Positions 21,483 to 31,526 of a stretch of 64,000 bases of DNA are shown here, in pieces. The DNA comes from Candidatus Krumholzibacteriota bacterium (lineage in GTDB: Bacteria > Krumholzibacteriota > Krumholzibacteriia > Krumholzibacteriales > Krumholzibacteriaceae), in contig JAUWCL010000007.1 in NCBI GenBank assembly GCA_030609325.1, forward strand, positions 20,629 through 84,628, given 5' to 3'. Both the position numbers and the translations under genes were made by a program. Within the stretch, counting starts at the first letter, position 1, and every line of letters starts with the position of its first letter. A model generated the notes under the pieces. It saw nothing but the letters and a program-made list of their open reading frames with translations, had not been told where the DNA came from and searched no databases.

Positions 21483-23318
21483 CTAGCTGTCCAGTACCTC
21501 GAGAGCGAGCCTGTACCTGTTGCACGGGGCGCTCAACTGCACGCCGTCGACAATTGGCAGGACCTTGCGCAGTATATCAGCGGCGATCTCCACACCGGTC
21601 TTCATAGCGTCTTTTCCTCCGCCGGACTCTTCCATCCTCTTCATTATCCAGTCCGGCACCGAAACGCCGGGAAGCTCGTTATTCATGAACTCGGCGTTCT
21701 TGAGGCTGGTCAACGGCCAGATCCCGGCGATGACGGGAATCCGGAGGGATCTCGATTCTATGTACTCGATGAATCTCTCGAGAAGGACCTGATCGAAGAC
21801 GGGCTGCGTCACGGCGAATTCGGCCCCCGCTTCGACCTTCCAGTAGAATCTCTTCATCTCCTCATCGAAATCGACCGCTCCTGGATTTACTCCCACGCCG
21901 ATCAGGAAGGATGTGGGCGCATCGAGGCTCCGACTGCCTATGTCGGTTCCCATGTTGAGTTGATGGATGACGTTGGTCAGGCCGATAGAGTCTATGTCGA
22001 ACACCGCCGTCGCGTCGGGGTAGTCCCCTGTCTTTATCGGATCGCCCGTTATGACAAGGATATTCCTGAGTCCCAGCGCGTGCGCCCCCAATATGTCCGA
22101 CTGCATGCCCAGTATGTTCCTGTCCCGGCAGCAGTAATGAAGGACAGTCTCTATGCCCGCGTCCCGTTCGATGAGCACGGCCAGGGCGAGGGGGCTCATC
22201 CTCGACGATGCACGGGGGCTGTCGGGGATGTTTATCGCGTCGATGCCCGCCCCGGAGAGGAGAGCTGCACCCTCGAGGACATTGCCGGGATTTCCCCCGC
22301 GCGGGGGGACCATCTCCACCATCCGCACGAATTCTCCCGCGGCGATCTTACCGCCGAGAGAGGACTTCTCGGCAAGGGGAACGGCACGCGAGATCTCGAT
22401 GCGTTCCTCGTGATCGCGGCGGACCGTCATACCGGCCTTCCTCGGCCTGACCGTTTTCAGCGCGTCGGCGATGGCCCTGATATGGGCAGGCGTCGTGCCG
22501 CAGCACCCTCCTACGATCCGTGCACCTGCCTTGACGAACCTGCAGGCGTATTCGGCCATGTACTCGGGCGAGGTCATGTATATGTTCCTGCCGTCGACGC
22601 TCTGGGGGATTCCCGCGTTCGGCTGTGCCGATATCCATTTATCAACCTTGCCGGAGATCTTCTCGACCGCTTCGAGCATCACCTTCGGGCCTACCGAACA
22701 GTTCATGCCCACCACATCTACTTCCCAGCCGTCGAGACGAACCGCGAATTCTGCGGGTTCTGTCCCGTATAGGCCGAGGCCGTCCTGCTGAAGGGTCATC
22801 TGCGCGACGATCGGCAGATCGGTGACGGATCGAACTCCGTTGATCGCCTGTTGGATCTCGTTGAGGTCAGCGAAGGTCTCGAGGACGAAGATGTCAACGC
22901 CGCCCTCGAGTAGCGCTGCCGCCTGCTCTGCGAATGCCGCGGCGGCTTCCTCGTTTGAAGTTGGGCCCCAGGGCTCTATACGTATCCCGAGAGGACCGAT
23001 CGCACCGGCGACTGCGGCCCTGCCGTCCGATACGCGCAGAGCCGCTTCGGCGCCGGCCCTGTTGATCTCGGAGAGCCTGTCGTCGAGGCCGTGAAGCGTC
23101 AGCTTGAACCTGTTGGCACCGAATGTGTTCGTCTCGATGACACAGGCTCCGGCATCGATATATTCACTGTGGATGCCTTCCACCAAGGCGGGATTGCTGA
23201 GATTGATCTCGTCGAAGCACCTGTTTATAAAGACACCCCGGTCGTAGAGCATCGTGCCCATCGCGCCGTCGAACAGCACGACTCCTTCAGACAGCATATC
23301 GAGAAACCGGGAGCTCAT
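21483..23318 (-). CDS. Bifunctional homocysteine S-methyltransferase / methylenetetrahydrofolate reductase
   Basis: N-terminal VLFDGAMGTMLYDRG...ETNTFGAN...VGGCCGTTPAHI (HMT zinc GGCC); C-terminal MTHFR (EMVPPRGGNPGN, VTQPVFDQVLLERFIEYI, IPVIAGIWPLTSLKNAEFMNNE). Confidence 0.92.
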   Translation of the reverse strand: MSSRFLDMLSEGVVLFDGAMGTMLYDRGVFINRCFDEINLSNPALVEGIHSEYIDAGACVIETNTFGANRFKLTLHGLDDRLSEINRAGAEAALRVSDGRAAVAGAIGPLGIRIEPWGPTSNEEAAAAFAEQAAALLEGGVDIFVLETFADLNEIQQAINGVRSVTDLPIVAQMTLQQDGLGLYGTEPAEFAVRLDGWEVDVVGMNCSVGPKVMLEAVEKISGKVDKWISAQPNAGIPQSVDGRNIYMTSPEYMAEYACRFVKAGARIVGGCCGTTPAHIRAIADALKTVRPRKAGMTVRRDHEERIEISRAVPLAEKSSLGGKIAAGEFVRMVEMVPPRGGNPGNVLEGAALLSGAGIDAINIPDSPRASSRMSPLALAVLIERDAGIETVLHYCCRDRNILGMQSDILGAHALGLRNILVITGDPIKTGDYPDATAVFDIDSIGLTNVIHQLNMGTDIGSRSLDAPTSFLIGVGVNPGAVDFDEEMKRFYWKVEAGAEFAVTQPVFDQVLLERFIEYIESRSLRIPVIAGIWPLTSLKNAEFMNNELPGVSVPDWIMKRMEESGGGKDAMKTGVEIAADILRKVLPIVDGVQLSAPCNRYRLALEVLDS

Positions 23319-23445
23319 CGGCAGCAGCCTTTCGCATCGGCCAGTTCAACCTTGCATAGGCGGAACGTAACGTAGTATATACTGATTGCATGCAGAATCA
23401 ATCGATTATCGCCGGCCTTCGGGCCGGAGAAAAGAAAGAGGGAAA

Positions 23446-25152
23446 ATGCGCTGGTCCGAGAGCTGTATACCTACACTGAAGGAAAATCCCAGGGAAGCCG
23501 AGATACCGAGCCACATGCTGATGCTAAGGGCCGGATTGATAAAGAAACTGACGTCGGGGATCTATACGTTTCTGCCGACAGGTCTCAGGGTCCTGAAGAA
23601 GATAGAGCGTATCATACGCGAGGAAATGGACGCGGCAGGATGCCAGGAGCTCCTCATGCCGATCCTCCATCCGGAGGAGATCTACGCCGATAGCGGGAGG
23701 CTGAAGAGCTTCGGCCCGGAGCTGTTCAAGCTCAGGGACAGCAGGGGAAGGGTCTTCGCCCTCGGCCCGACGCACGAGGAGGTCATCACGCTTATAGCCC
23801 GCGACGAGATGCGGAGCTATCGCGATCTTCCGCAGACTTATTACCAGATTCTCACAAAATTCAGGGACGAGATCAGACCGAGATACGGAGTGATGCGCGC
23901 CCGCGAGTTCATCATGAAGGACGCCTACTCGTTCCATGCAGACGACGAATGCCTCGACAGGATGTACAGGCGTATCGAGAAGGCCTACCGGAAGATCATC
24001 GAGAGATGCGGCCTCGAGTACGTTATTGTGGAGGCCGAGTCCGGATACATCGGCGGAAACGAATCCCACGAGTTCATGGTGCTCGCGGATAACGGTGAGG
24101 ACATGCTGCTCTCATGCATGTGCGGCTACGCGGTGAACCTCGAGAAGGCCTCTGCCAGAGTCAGCGATGGCTTCAGGGGCGAACCGCTCGATCCGTACGA
24201 GAAGATATCCACCCCCGGGGCATCGACGATTGAACAGGTGTCTGAGTTCCTTGGAGTGCCCGATGAGGGTATCGTCAAAACGCTTCTCTACAAGACCGGG
24301 GAGAGGAACGTTGCCGTACTCGTGCCCGGAGACCGGGAAGTGAACGACATCAAACTCGTCCGCGTGTTCGACGACCCGGACATCCGCTTCCTCGAGCCGT
24401 TCGAGATCGAAGAGGCCACAGGAGGCCCCGTGGGATTTTCCGGACCCGTCGGTCTCCCCGAAGATGTAGAGATCGTGGCCGATACGCTCATCCGGGACTT
24501 TGAGGGGATGGTCGCAGGAGCGAACAGGGCCGACACCCATCTGAAGGGAGTCGTTGCAGGAAGGGATTTCGAGATCGGCAGGTTCGAGGATCTCGTCTTC
24601 GCCCGCGAGGGAGACCTGTGCCCGGACTGCGGCAGGGGCCTCGCCTTGAGCCGGGGGATAGAAGTCGGCCACATATTCAAGCTTGGCACGAAGTACTCAT
24701 CGTCTATGAACGCGACATTCCTCGACGACAAGGGTGAGAGCCACCCCTTCATCATGGGCTGCTACGGATTCGGAGTGAGCAGAATGGTGGCAGCAGCGAT
24801 CGAACAGAACTTCGACAAGGACGGTATTGTCTGGCCGATGTCGATCGCGCCCTTTCATGTCCTGCTGCTTCCGCTGAATACGGGCGACGAAACCGTCATG
24901 AACGCCGCCTTGAAGCTCGAGGAAGAACTGGCCGGCGTCGGCCTCGAAGTGCTGATGGACGACAGGGACCTGAGTCCCGGAGTAAAGTTCAAGGACGCCG
25001 ACCTTACTGGCGTTCCCCTGAGGATCACCATAGGCAGAAAGATAAAGGACGGGGTAGTCGAGCTGTTTCACAGAAAGACGGGACAGGTCGATGACGTAGC
25101 CATTGACGATGCCGCCGGGAAGGTCCTTGAAATAGCGGGGATCAGGGACTAG
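23446..25152 (+). CDS. proS: Prolyl-tRNA synthetase (bacterial type with editing insertion)
   Basis: PTHEEVIT, FRDEIRPRYGVMRAREFIMKDAYSFH, MGCYGFGVSRMVAAAIEQ. Confidence 0.97.
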   Translation: MRWSESCIPTLKENPREAEIPSHMLMLRAGLIKKLTSGIYTFLPTGLRVLKKIERIIREEMDAAGCQELLMPILHPEEIYADSGRLKSFGPELFKLRDSRGRVFALGPTHEEVITLIARDEMRSYRDLPQTYYQILTKFRDEIRPRYGVMRAREFIMKDAYSFHADDECLDRMYRRIEKAYRKIIERCGLEYVIVEAESGYIGGNESHEFMVLADNGEDMLLSCMCGYAVNLEKASARVSDGFRGEPLDPYEKISTPGASTIEQVSEFLGVPDEGIVKTLLYKTGERNVAVLVPGDREVNDIKLVRVFDDPDIRFLEPFEIEEATGGPVGFSGPVGLPEDVEIVADTLIRDFEGMVAGANRADTHLKGVVAGRDFEIGRFEDLVFAREGDLCPDCGRGLALSRGIEVGHIFKLGTKYSSSMNATFLDDKGESHPFIMGCYGFGVSRMVAAAIEQNFDKDGIVWPMSIAPFHVLLLPLNTGDETVMNAALKLEEELAGVGLEVLMDDRDLSPGVKFKDADLTGVPLRITIGRKIKDGVVELFHRKTGQVDDVAIDDAAGKVLEIAGIRD

Positions 25153-25394
25153 AGAGCCTTTCTGGTAAGCCTGGACTTGATACGCGCGGCGGTTCTGTGA
25201 TGGATGATGCCCATCTTGGCCGACTTGTCGACCCTGGAAGCGAGAGCGGGATAGCTCTCTTTCGCCACGGCGCTGTCCTCGATGGCCTTATAGCTCTTGA
25301 TCGCCTTGCGGAGAATAGTCCTGTATTTCTTGTTCATCAGGCGCCTCTTCTCGTTCTGGCGCATTCTTTTCCATGCAGACTTGTGATTCGGCAT
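25149..25394 (-). CDS. rpsT: 30S ribosomal protein S20
   Basis: MPNHKSAWKRMRQNEKRRLMNKKYRT...GIIHHRTAARIKSRLTRK. Confidence 0.96.
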   Translation of the reverse strand: MPNHKSAWKRMRQNEKRRLMNKKYRTILRKAIKSYKAIEDSAVAKESYPALASRVDKSAKMGIIHHRTAARIKSRLTRKAL

Positions 25395-25421
25395 CCGGTT
25401 TTTACCTCCAAGTGATTCGAT

Positions 25422-25450
25422 AACATAACGGAAGGCTCCTGCTTTGTCAA
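25422..25450 (-). promoter_or_regulatory. Putative rpsT promoter on minus strand
   Basis: Minus strand TTGACA - 17 nt - TATGTT; -35 overlaps the uvrC TTG start codon region. Confidence 0.5.
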
Positions 25451-27255
25451 GTGATCAGAAGAACAAAATCCGCAGAAAGATAGAGCGGATGCCCGACTCT
25501 CCCGGGGTCTATTTCTTCAAGAATCCGAGAGGCCGGATTATATACGTCGGTAAGGCGAGAAAACTCGTCAGCAGGGCGCGCAGCTACATGCAGGCTCACG
25601 AAAGGCTGGACCCGAAGACTAAGGCGCTCATGGAGGCGGTCGACTCGGTCGACTATATAGCCACGGGGAACGAGGTGGAGGCCCTCGTGCTCGAGGCGAG
25701 CATGATCAGGGAATACCGACCCCGTTACAATATCCGCCTGAAGGACGACAAACGGTATCCATATCTGAAGATAACGGCAAACGAGGAATTCCCGAGGCTC
25801 CTGATCGTCCGAAGGGTGCTCGATGACGGCGCCGAGTACTTCGGGCCGTATACCGACGCAGGAGCGGTTCGGCGAACGCTTAAGGCGATCAAGACGATTT
25901 TTCCCCTGAGGGATTGCAAGGGTAGTTTCAGAAGGCGTACGCGTGAGTGCCTCAACTTCCAGATCGGGAGATGCCGCGGCCCGTGCACGGGGAAGGTCGA
26001 TTCCGATGAATACGCCGCCGTTGTGAGGCAGCTGAGGATGTTCCTGCGGGGCCACAGCGAGGCGCTCGTGAAGGAGCTGCAGAGGTCCATGGAATCTCTC
26101 TCGGAGAAAAGGCGCTACGAGGAAGCCTCCGTGGCGAGGGATCAGATCGCCTCGATCAGAAAGATCAACGAGAGGCAGCACGCCGTCGACCCTGGAGGAG
26201 CGGACGAGGACGCCGTTGCGATTGCAAGGGAGGGAAGCAGCGCCTGCGGAGTCGTCATGAAGGTACGGGAGGGAAGGATCCTCAGTTCCGAGGCATTCAT
26301 GATGCCTGTCGCGCCATCGGACGATATAATAGCATCATACGAGGTTTTTTTCAAGTTATACTACAATACATCGCTCGACATTCCACCGGGCATCCTCGCT
26401 CAGTACGAGCTTCCGGACGGCAAACTTATCGGCCGGTGGCTTAAAGAGAAAACCGGGAAGCCGGTCTCCATCTCGATCCCGTCGCGGGGGCACCGGAGAA
26501 AACTCATCGACCTGGCCGAGAAAAACGCAGCCTCGAGACTGCTCACCCCTCGCGGAAGGAAAACGTCGGCCAAAAGGGTGCTCGGAGACCTGAAGAAATT
26601 ACTCGGGCTGCCCGCCACACCATCCCGGATAGAGGCCTTCGACATATCGAACATACAGGGCTCCGTGGCTGTCGGCTCGATGGTGACCTTCGTGGACGGC
26701 CGGCCGTTGAAATCGGGATACAGGCATTTCAGGATCAGGACAGTCGAGGGCCCCGACGATTTCGCGATGATGAGGGAGGTCCTGCTGCGGAGGCTGGATC
26801 GTTTGAAGGACGGAAAGAGCAGGCGTCCCGACCTGATTCTTATCGACGGAGGGAAGGGACAGGTCTCTGCCGTCATGAAAGCCATGCGTACGAGCGGGCT
26901 CTCCCCGATAAGCGTGATCGGGCTTGCCAAAAGGAACGAGGAGATATTCGTTCCGGGAGGGAAGGACCCGATCGTACTTTCCCGCAGAAGCCCCGTGCTG
27001 AAACTCCTGCAGAAGGCACGTGACGAGGCTCACAGATTCGCCGTAGAATACCACAGGAAGCTGCGGAGCAGCGGACTTGTCGAATCGGGCATGGACGGGA
27101 TACCTGGAGTAGGGGAGTACAGGAAGATGCAGCTCCTCGTCCGCTTCGGCAGCCTTACGGGGCTAAAGAATGCCACGGAGGACGAGATAGCAGCCCTGCC
27201 GGGCATCGGCCCGGCTATAGCGCGGAAGATACATGAGCACATCAACGGGGAATGA
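25444..27255 (+). CDS. uvrC: Excinuclease ABC subunit C
   Basis: MPDSPGVYFFKNPRGRIIYVGKARKLVSRARSY; ECLNFQIGRCRGPC; FDISNIQG; C-terminal HhH; TTG start. Confidence 0.97.
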   Translation: MSSDQKNKIRRKIERMPDSPGVYFFKNPRGRIIYVGKARKLVSRARSYMQAHERLDPKTKALMEAVDSVDYIATGNEVEALVLEASMIREYRPRYNIRLKDDKRYPYLKITANEEFPRLLIVRRVLDDGAEYFGPYTDAGAVRRTLKAIKTIFPLRDCKGSFRRRTRECLNFQIGRCRGPCTGKVDSDEYAAVVRQLRMFLRGHSEALVKELQRSMESLSEKRRYEEASVARDQIASIRKINERQHAVDPGGADEDAVAIAREGSSACGVVMKVREGRILSSEAFMMPVAPSDDIIASYEVFFKLYYNTSLDIPPGILAQYELPDGKLIGRWLKEKTGKPVSISIPSRGHRRKLIDLAEKNAASRLLTPRGRKTSAKRVLGDLKKLLGLPATPSRIEAFDISNIQGSVAVGSMVTFVDGRPLKSGYRHFRIRTVEGPDDFAMMREVLLRRLDRLKDGKSRRPDLILIDGGKGQVSAVMKAMRTSGLSPISVIGLAKRNEEIFVPGGKDPIVLSRRSPVLKLLQKARDEAHRFAVEYHRKLRSSGLVESGMDGIPGVGEYRKMQLLVRFGSLTGLKNATEDEIAALPGIGPAIARKIHEHINGE

Positions 27256-28150
27256 AAGCTCCGGCCTGTTCGAGACGCTTGGAGAGGCGTACATCGACCA
27301 CCTCGCCGTCGAGAAAGGCCTCAGCCCGCTGACGATAGACGCGTACAGGAGCGACCTGCGCGAATATTTCGTCTGGCTTGAAGGAGCCGGTATCGATTCG
27401 CCCGAGGGCATCGACCTCGAATCGAGCCTGCGTTTTGCCGCCGGTCTAGAAAGTAGAAAGAGCCGGGCATCCAGGTCGAGGCTTCTGAGCGCCGTGAAGG
27501 GATTTCACAGATATCTCTACCGGGAGGGAGAGCTTCACGATCTCGATATTACATCGATATCCGCTCCGAGGATAAGAAGGCGTGTGCCGTTCGTCCTGTC
27601 CCAGGAAGAGACGGCAAGTCTTCTCGAGCAACCCGACGACTCGAAGACGGGGCTCCGCGACAGGGCGATGCTCGAGCTTGCCTATTCCACCGGCATGAGG
27701 GTATCCGAGGTCTGCGGCCTTCGTTTCGAATCGCTCGATTTCGAATCGAGGCTCGTGCGGATCAGGGGAAAGGGGAACAAGGAGAGGATCGTGCCCGTCG
27801 GATCGCCTGCCGTGAGATTGCTCGAGAGATACATCGCCGAATCGAGGCAGGAGTTCCTGTCCGATTCTCCTTCACCCTTCGTATTCCTCAACTACCGGGG
27901 AGGGCCCATCTCGAGGGTCAGCTTCTGGAAAATACTCAAGAAGTACGCCGCGATGGCGGGGCTCCCCGTCGATGTGACGCCCCATACACTCCGCCATTCA
28001 TTCGCCACTCACCTGGTAGAGGGTGGAGCGGATCTGAGAGCGGTCCAGGAGCTTCTCGGTCATTCGAGTATAGCGACTACCCAGATATACACGCGTCTCG
28101 ATATCGATTACCTCCTAGAGGTTCACAGGACCTTCCACCCGAGAGGATGA
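27233..28150 (+). CDS. xerD: Tyrosine recombinase (XerD-like)
   Basis: YSTGMRVSEVCGLR, TPHTLRHSFATHLVEGGADLRAVQELLGHSSIATTQIYTRLD; overlaps uvrC 3' end. Confidence 0.88.
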   Translation: MSTSTGNESSGLFETLGEAYIDHLAVEKGLSPLTIDAYRSDLREYFVWLEGAGIDSPEGIDLESSLRFAAGLESRKSRASRSRLLSAVKGFHRYLYREGELHDLDITSISAPRIRRRVPFVLSQEETASLLEQPDDSKTGLRDRAMLELAYSTGMRVSEVCGLRFESLDFESRLVRIRGKGNKERIVPVGSPAVRLLERYIAESRQEFLSDSPSPFVFLNYRGGPISRVSFWKILKKYAAMAGLPVDVTPHTLRHSFATHLVEGGADLRAVQELLGHSSIATTQIYTRLDIDYLLEVHRTFHPRG

Positions 28151-28172
28151 CCGGGACGATCCAAACATCTTG

Positions 28173-28201
28173 TTGACACAAACCAGTGCATCACTTAGCA
28201 T
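28173..28201 (+). promoter_or_regulatory. Putative sigma70 promoter for scpA operon
   Basis: TTGACA - 17 nt - TAGCAT, about 70 nt upstream of scpA ATG. Confidence 0.45.
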
Positions 28202-28272
28202 TCCGTTTGATCAACAACGCTTGGAGGATCCTCTGGAGGGTTTCTCCGTAATCTCAGAGGAACTGAACGTTT

Positions 28273-29028
28273 ATGAGCTACCACGTTCGCCTGACACAGT
28301 TCGAGGGTCCCCTCGACCTCCTCCTGCATCTGATACGCAGGGACAAGATCAATATCTACGACATACCGATCTCCCATATAACGAAGGAATACCTCTCGCA
28401 CATCGAGGTAATGCAGGAGCTGAGTCTCGAGGTGGCGGGAGAGTTCTTCGTGATGGCGGCTACTCTGATGCGGATCAAGGCGCAGATGCTCCTCCCGAGA
28501 AGGCCGGATGATGAGGACGAGGAGGACCCTAGGGAAGAGCTTGTGAGGAACCTGCTCGAGTACCGCAAGTTCAAGGAAGCGGCCAATCATTTCGCCGACA
28601 GGGAGAGCGACAGGAGGAAGGTATTCACCAGACCGGCTATCAGGCCGCCGGAAGGAGAACAGGACACGTCGCTGATGGAGGTCTCCATATTCGACCTTGT
28701 TGAGGCCTTCAAGAAGGTGATGGAGGACCTGAAAAAGCAGATCAGCTACAGGATCGAGAAAGAATCGCATACTGTCAAAGAGAAAATAGATCTTATCCGC
28801 GACAGGGTTGCTGCCAGCTCGGAAATCCTCTTCACGGAGCTCTTCTCCGGCGATACGGACCGGTTGGAAATCATAGTCACCTTCCTCGCCATACTAGAAA
28901 TGGTAAGGCTCGGCGAACTCTCCGCGAGACAAATGACATCCGGCAGGGACGTCTGGCTGTACAGGCCGGGCGTCGCGCCAAAGGAAGGACTGAAGGAAAT
29001 ACCCGATGGAGTCAGGGAACAGAGTTGA
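28273..29028 (+). CDS. scpA: Segregation and condensation protein A
   Basis: YHVRLTQFEGPLDLLLHLIRRDKINIYDIPISHITKEYL; EFFVMAATLMRIKAQMLLP. Confidence 0.96.
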   Translation: MSYHVRLTQFEGPLDLLLHLIRRDKINIYDIPISHITKEYLSHIEVMQELSLEVAGEFFVMAATLMRIKAQMLLPRRPDDEDEEDPREELVRNLLEYRKFKEAANHFADRESDRRKVFTRPAIRPPEGEQDTSLMEVSIFDLVEAFKKVMEDLKKQISYRIEKESHTVKEKIDLIRDRVAASSEILFTELFSGDTDRLEIIVTFLAILEMVRLGELSARQMTSGRDVWLYRPGVAPKEGLKEIPDGVREQS

Positions 29029-29659
29029 GACCGGCAGGCTTGCCGCAGAGATAGAAGCACTCCTCTTCGCCTCCGACGCGCCTCTGAGCGTCGGAAGGCT
29101 CTCCTCGATTACCGGCGAATCCTCTACGAAATCAATAAAGGAAGCACTTGGGAAACTGGAGGAGTTCTACCGTTCATGCGGGCGAAGCTTCGGAATCGTA
29201 GAGGTCGCGGGAGGATACCAGATAACCACACTGCCGGAATACGTTGCGACGGTATCTCTCCTGTTCAAGAGCAGGAGAAAGGCGAAACTCTCGCAGCCGG
29301 CGCTAGAGACTCTCGCGATCGTCGCCTACAGGCAGCCTATCAGCAGGTCCTCTGTGGAGGCCATAAGGGGGGTCAACTGTGACGGTGTCCTCGCCACGCT
29401 GACGGAGAGGGAACTGATCGCGATCAGCGGAAGGGGTGAAGGTCTCGGAAGGCCGTTCCTCTATTCGACCACATCGAGATTCCTTGAGTACCTCGGCCTC
29501 AAGGACATCAGGGACATTCCCGACATGGAAGAGCTTGAGAAAAGCCTCGAGACAATCGATCTCATTCCGCCCGTGGAACATTCCGTAGAGGCCGGCGTGG
29601 GACCGGCACCCGGAGAAGTACTCGAGGCCGGCAACACCGGAGAAGACGACGGGAGCTGA
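29006..29659 (+). CDS. scpB: Segregation and condensation protein B
   Basis: IEALLFASDAPLSVGRLSSI; QPALETLAIVAYRQPISRSSVEAIRGVNCDGVL; overlaps scpA. Confidence 0.95.
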   Translation: MESGNRVETGRLAAEIEALLFASDAPLSVGRLSSITGESSTKSIKEALGKLEEFYRSCGRSFGIVEVAGGYQITTLPEYVATVSLLFKSRRKAKLSQPALETLAIVAYRQPISRSSVEAIRGVNCDGVLATLTERELIAISGRGEGLGRPFLYSTTSRFLEYLGLKDIRDIPDMEELEKSLETIDLIPPVEHSVEAGVGPAPGEVLEAGNTGEDDGS

Positions 29660-30396
29660 TGAGCCCGAAGATGAGGATCAACCGGTTTCTCGCGTCGGCG
29701 GGGATCGGATCGAGAAGGAACTGCGAAAATCTTATCAGGGAGGGGAGGGTTCAGGTAAACGGTAATACAGTCTCGGAACTTGCCAGTTTCATCGACACTG
29801 ATTCCGACCTGGTAAGCGTCGATGGCAAACACGTCGAGCAGGTTGCGGGAAAGATGATACTCGTCATCAACAAGCCTTTCGGAGTTCTCAGCACGGTGAA
29901 GGACGAGCGCGGCAGAAGGACCGTCATCAAGCTGGCCAGGGAGATGGGGTACGGGGAAAGGCTCTTTCCGGTAGGACGCCTGGACATGGACACCACCGGC
30001 CTGCTTCTGCTGACAAACGACGGTGATCTTGCTTACCGACTGACGCATCCCCGGTTCAAGATAGAGAAGAGATATGTCGTGACCGTCGAAGGTCTGATAG
30101 AAGACCGGACGGTCGAAGCTATCGGTTCCGGAGTCGACCTGGTAGATTACGTCACTATGCCCTGCACCGTGAAGGTGATCGGGAGATCTGAAGATTCCTC
30201 CTCGCTGGAGATCCGGTTGAAGGAGGGAAAGAAGCGGCAGATAAGGAGGATGTTCGCCGAATCGGGACACAGGGTGCTGGAGCTGAGACGGGTCGCTCTC
30301 GGCGACCTGGAATTCAACGACCTTGAGCCGGGCGACATCCGCCCCCTGACCGAAAAAGAGGAATTCAGGCTCAGAGAGCTGACAGGCCTGATATGA
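29659..30396 (+). CDS. rluB: Pseudouridine synthase (RluB/RsuA family)
   Basis: S4 domain (MRINRFLASAGIGSRRNCENLIREGRVQVNG); LFPVGRLDMDTTGLLLLTNDG. Confidence 0.88.
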   Translation: MSPKMRINRFLASAGIGSRRNCENLIREGRVQVNGNTVSELASFIDTDSDLVSVDGKHVEQVAGKMILVINKPFGVLSTVKDERGRRTVIKLAREMGYGERLFPVGRLDMDTTGLLLLTNDGDLAYRLTHPRFKIEKRYVVTVEGLIEDRTVEAIGSGVDLVDYVTMPCTVKVIGRSEDSSSLEIRLKEGKKRQIRRMFAESGHRVLELRRVALGDLEFNDLEPGDIRPLTEKEEFRLRELTGLI

Positions 30397-30409
30397 AGGA
30401 GATAACCGG

Positions 30410-31513
30410 ATGGACTTCAAGAAACTGATGCAGCCCCATCTCAAGCGTGTCAAACCGTACGTACCGGGCAAACCGATCGAAGAGCTGCGGAGGGAACGCA
30501 ACATAGGGAGCGAGATCATCAAGCTCGCCTCGAACGAGAATCCCTATCAGCCTCTGGATGAGATCAAGCGGGCAATCATCGATGAACTCGACAACGTCAA
30601 CCGGTACCCCAACTCGGGCAGTCATTACCTCTCTCTCGAGCTCTCCGAGAGGCACGGCCTTGAGCATGGCCAGATATTCGTGGGAAACGGCTCGAATGAG
30701 ATAATCGAGCTCCTCGTCAGGGCCTTCGTCAAGCCGGACGAGAACGTGATGTATCCCTATCCGAGCTTTATTGCCTATCCTCTGATCGTACATCAGGCCG
30801 GAGTGGGCGAGGTGAAGGTCCCACTCTCCGATTACACCCTCGACCTGGAGGCGATGAGAAGCGCGGTGAACCGGAAGACCAAGATGGTCTTCGTCTGCAA
30901 TCCCAACAACCCCACGGGGACGTACGTGCCCGAGGGAGACGTGGTAGCATTCCTCGAGGGAATCAGGAAAAACATCATAGTAGTTTTCGACGAGGCGTAT
31001 TACGAATACGTTACGGCAGAGGATTATCCGGATTCGAAGAAGCTCCTCGACAGGTTCAGGAACGTCGTGATACTCAGGACATTCTCCAAGGTCCACTCGC
31101 TGTCCGGAGTCAGGGCGGGATATGCGATGGCGGACGCGGAGCTCGTGACGATCCTCCACATGGTCAGGCAGCCGTTCAACGTCAACCGGCTGGCGCAGGC
31201 GGCGGCAAGGGCCGCACTGAGGCACTCCGACGATCTCGGCACGAGAATAGATGAAAACAACAGCGAGAGATCGAGAATCGCGGACGAGTTGAGGGAACTG
31301 GGGTTCACCGTACCCGATTCCCAGACAAACTTCCTTCTCGCCGTACCCAAAGGACCTGACAGGAACATAGTGGACAGGTTGATGGATCTCGGGGTCATAG
31401 TCAGGAGTGGTGCTCCATGGGGGCTCGGTGTGGAATCGTTCCGCGTCTCGATCGGCACTCCAGCCGAGAACAACAGGTTCCTCAAGGGGCTCCGGGAGGT
31501 CCTGTCCCGATAG
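30410..31513 (+). CDS. hisC: Histidinol-phosphate aminotransferase
   Basis: LASNENPYQP, GNGSNEIIELL, NPNNPTGT, RTFSKVHSLSGVRAGY. Confidence 0.92.
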   Translation: MDFKKLMQPHLKRVKPYVPGKPIEELRRERNIGSEIIKLASNENPYQPLDEIKRAIIDELDNVNRYPNSGSHYLSLELSERHGLEHGQIFVGNGSNEIIELLVRAFVKPDENVMYPYPSFIAYPLIVHQAGVGEVKVPLSDYTLDLEAMRSAVNRKTKMVFVCNPNNPTGTYVPEGDVVAFLEGIRKNIIVVFDEAYYEYVTAEDYPDSKKLLDRFRNVVILRTFSKVHSLSGVRAGYAMADAELVTILHMVRQPFNVNRLAQAAARAALRHSDDLGTRIDENNSERSRIADELRELGFTVPDSQTNFLLAVPKGPDRNIVDRLMDLGVIVRSGAPWGLGVESFRVSIGTPAENNRFLKGLREVLSR

Positions 31514-31526
31514 AGTGGTGCCGCCC

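Noticed and set aside
21345-22772. 475-aa plus-strand ORF
   Set aside because: Antisense shadow of the homocysteine methyltransferase/MTHFR gene, whose protein motifs are unambiguous.
15734-28150. XerC/XerD pair as an integron or mobile-element signature
   Set aside because: The genes are 10 kb apart, each in a conserved housekeeping neighbourhood, with no cassettes or repeats.
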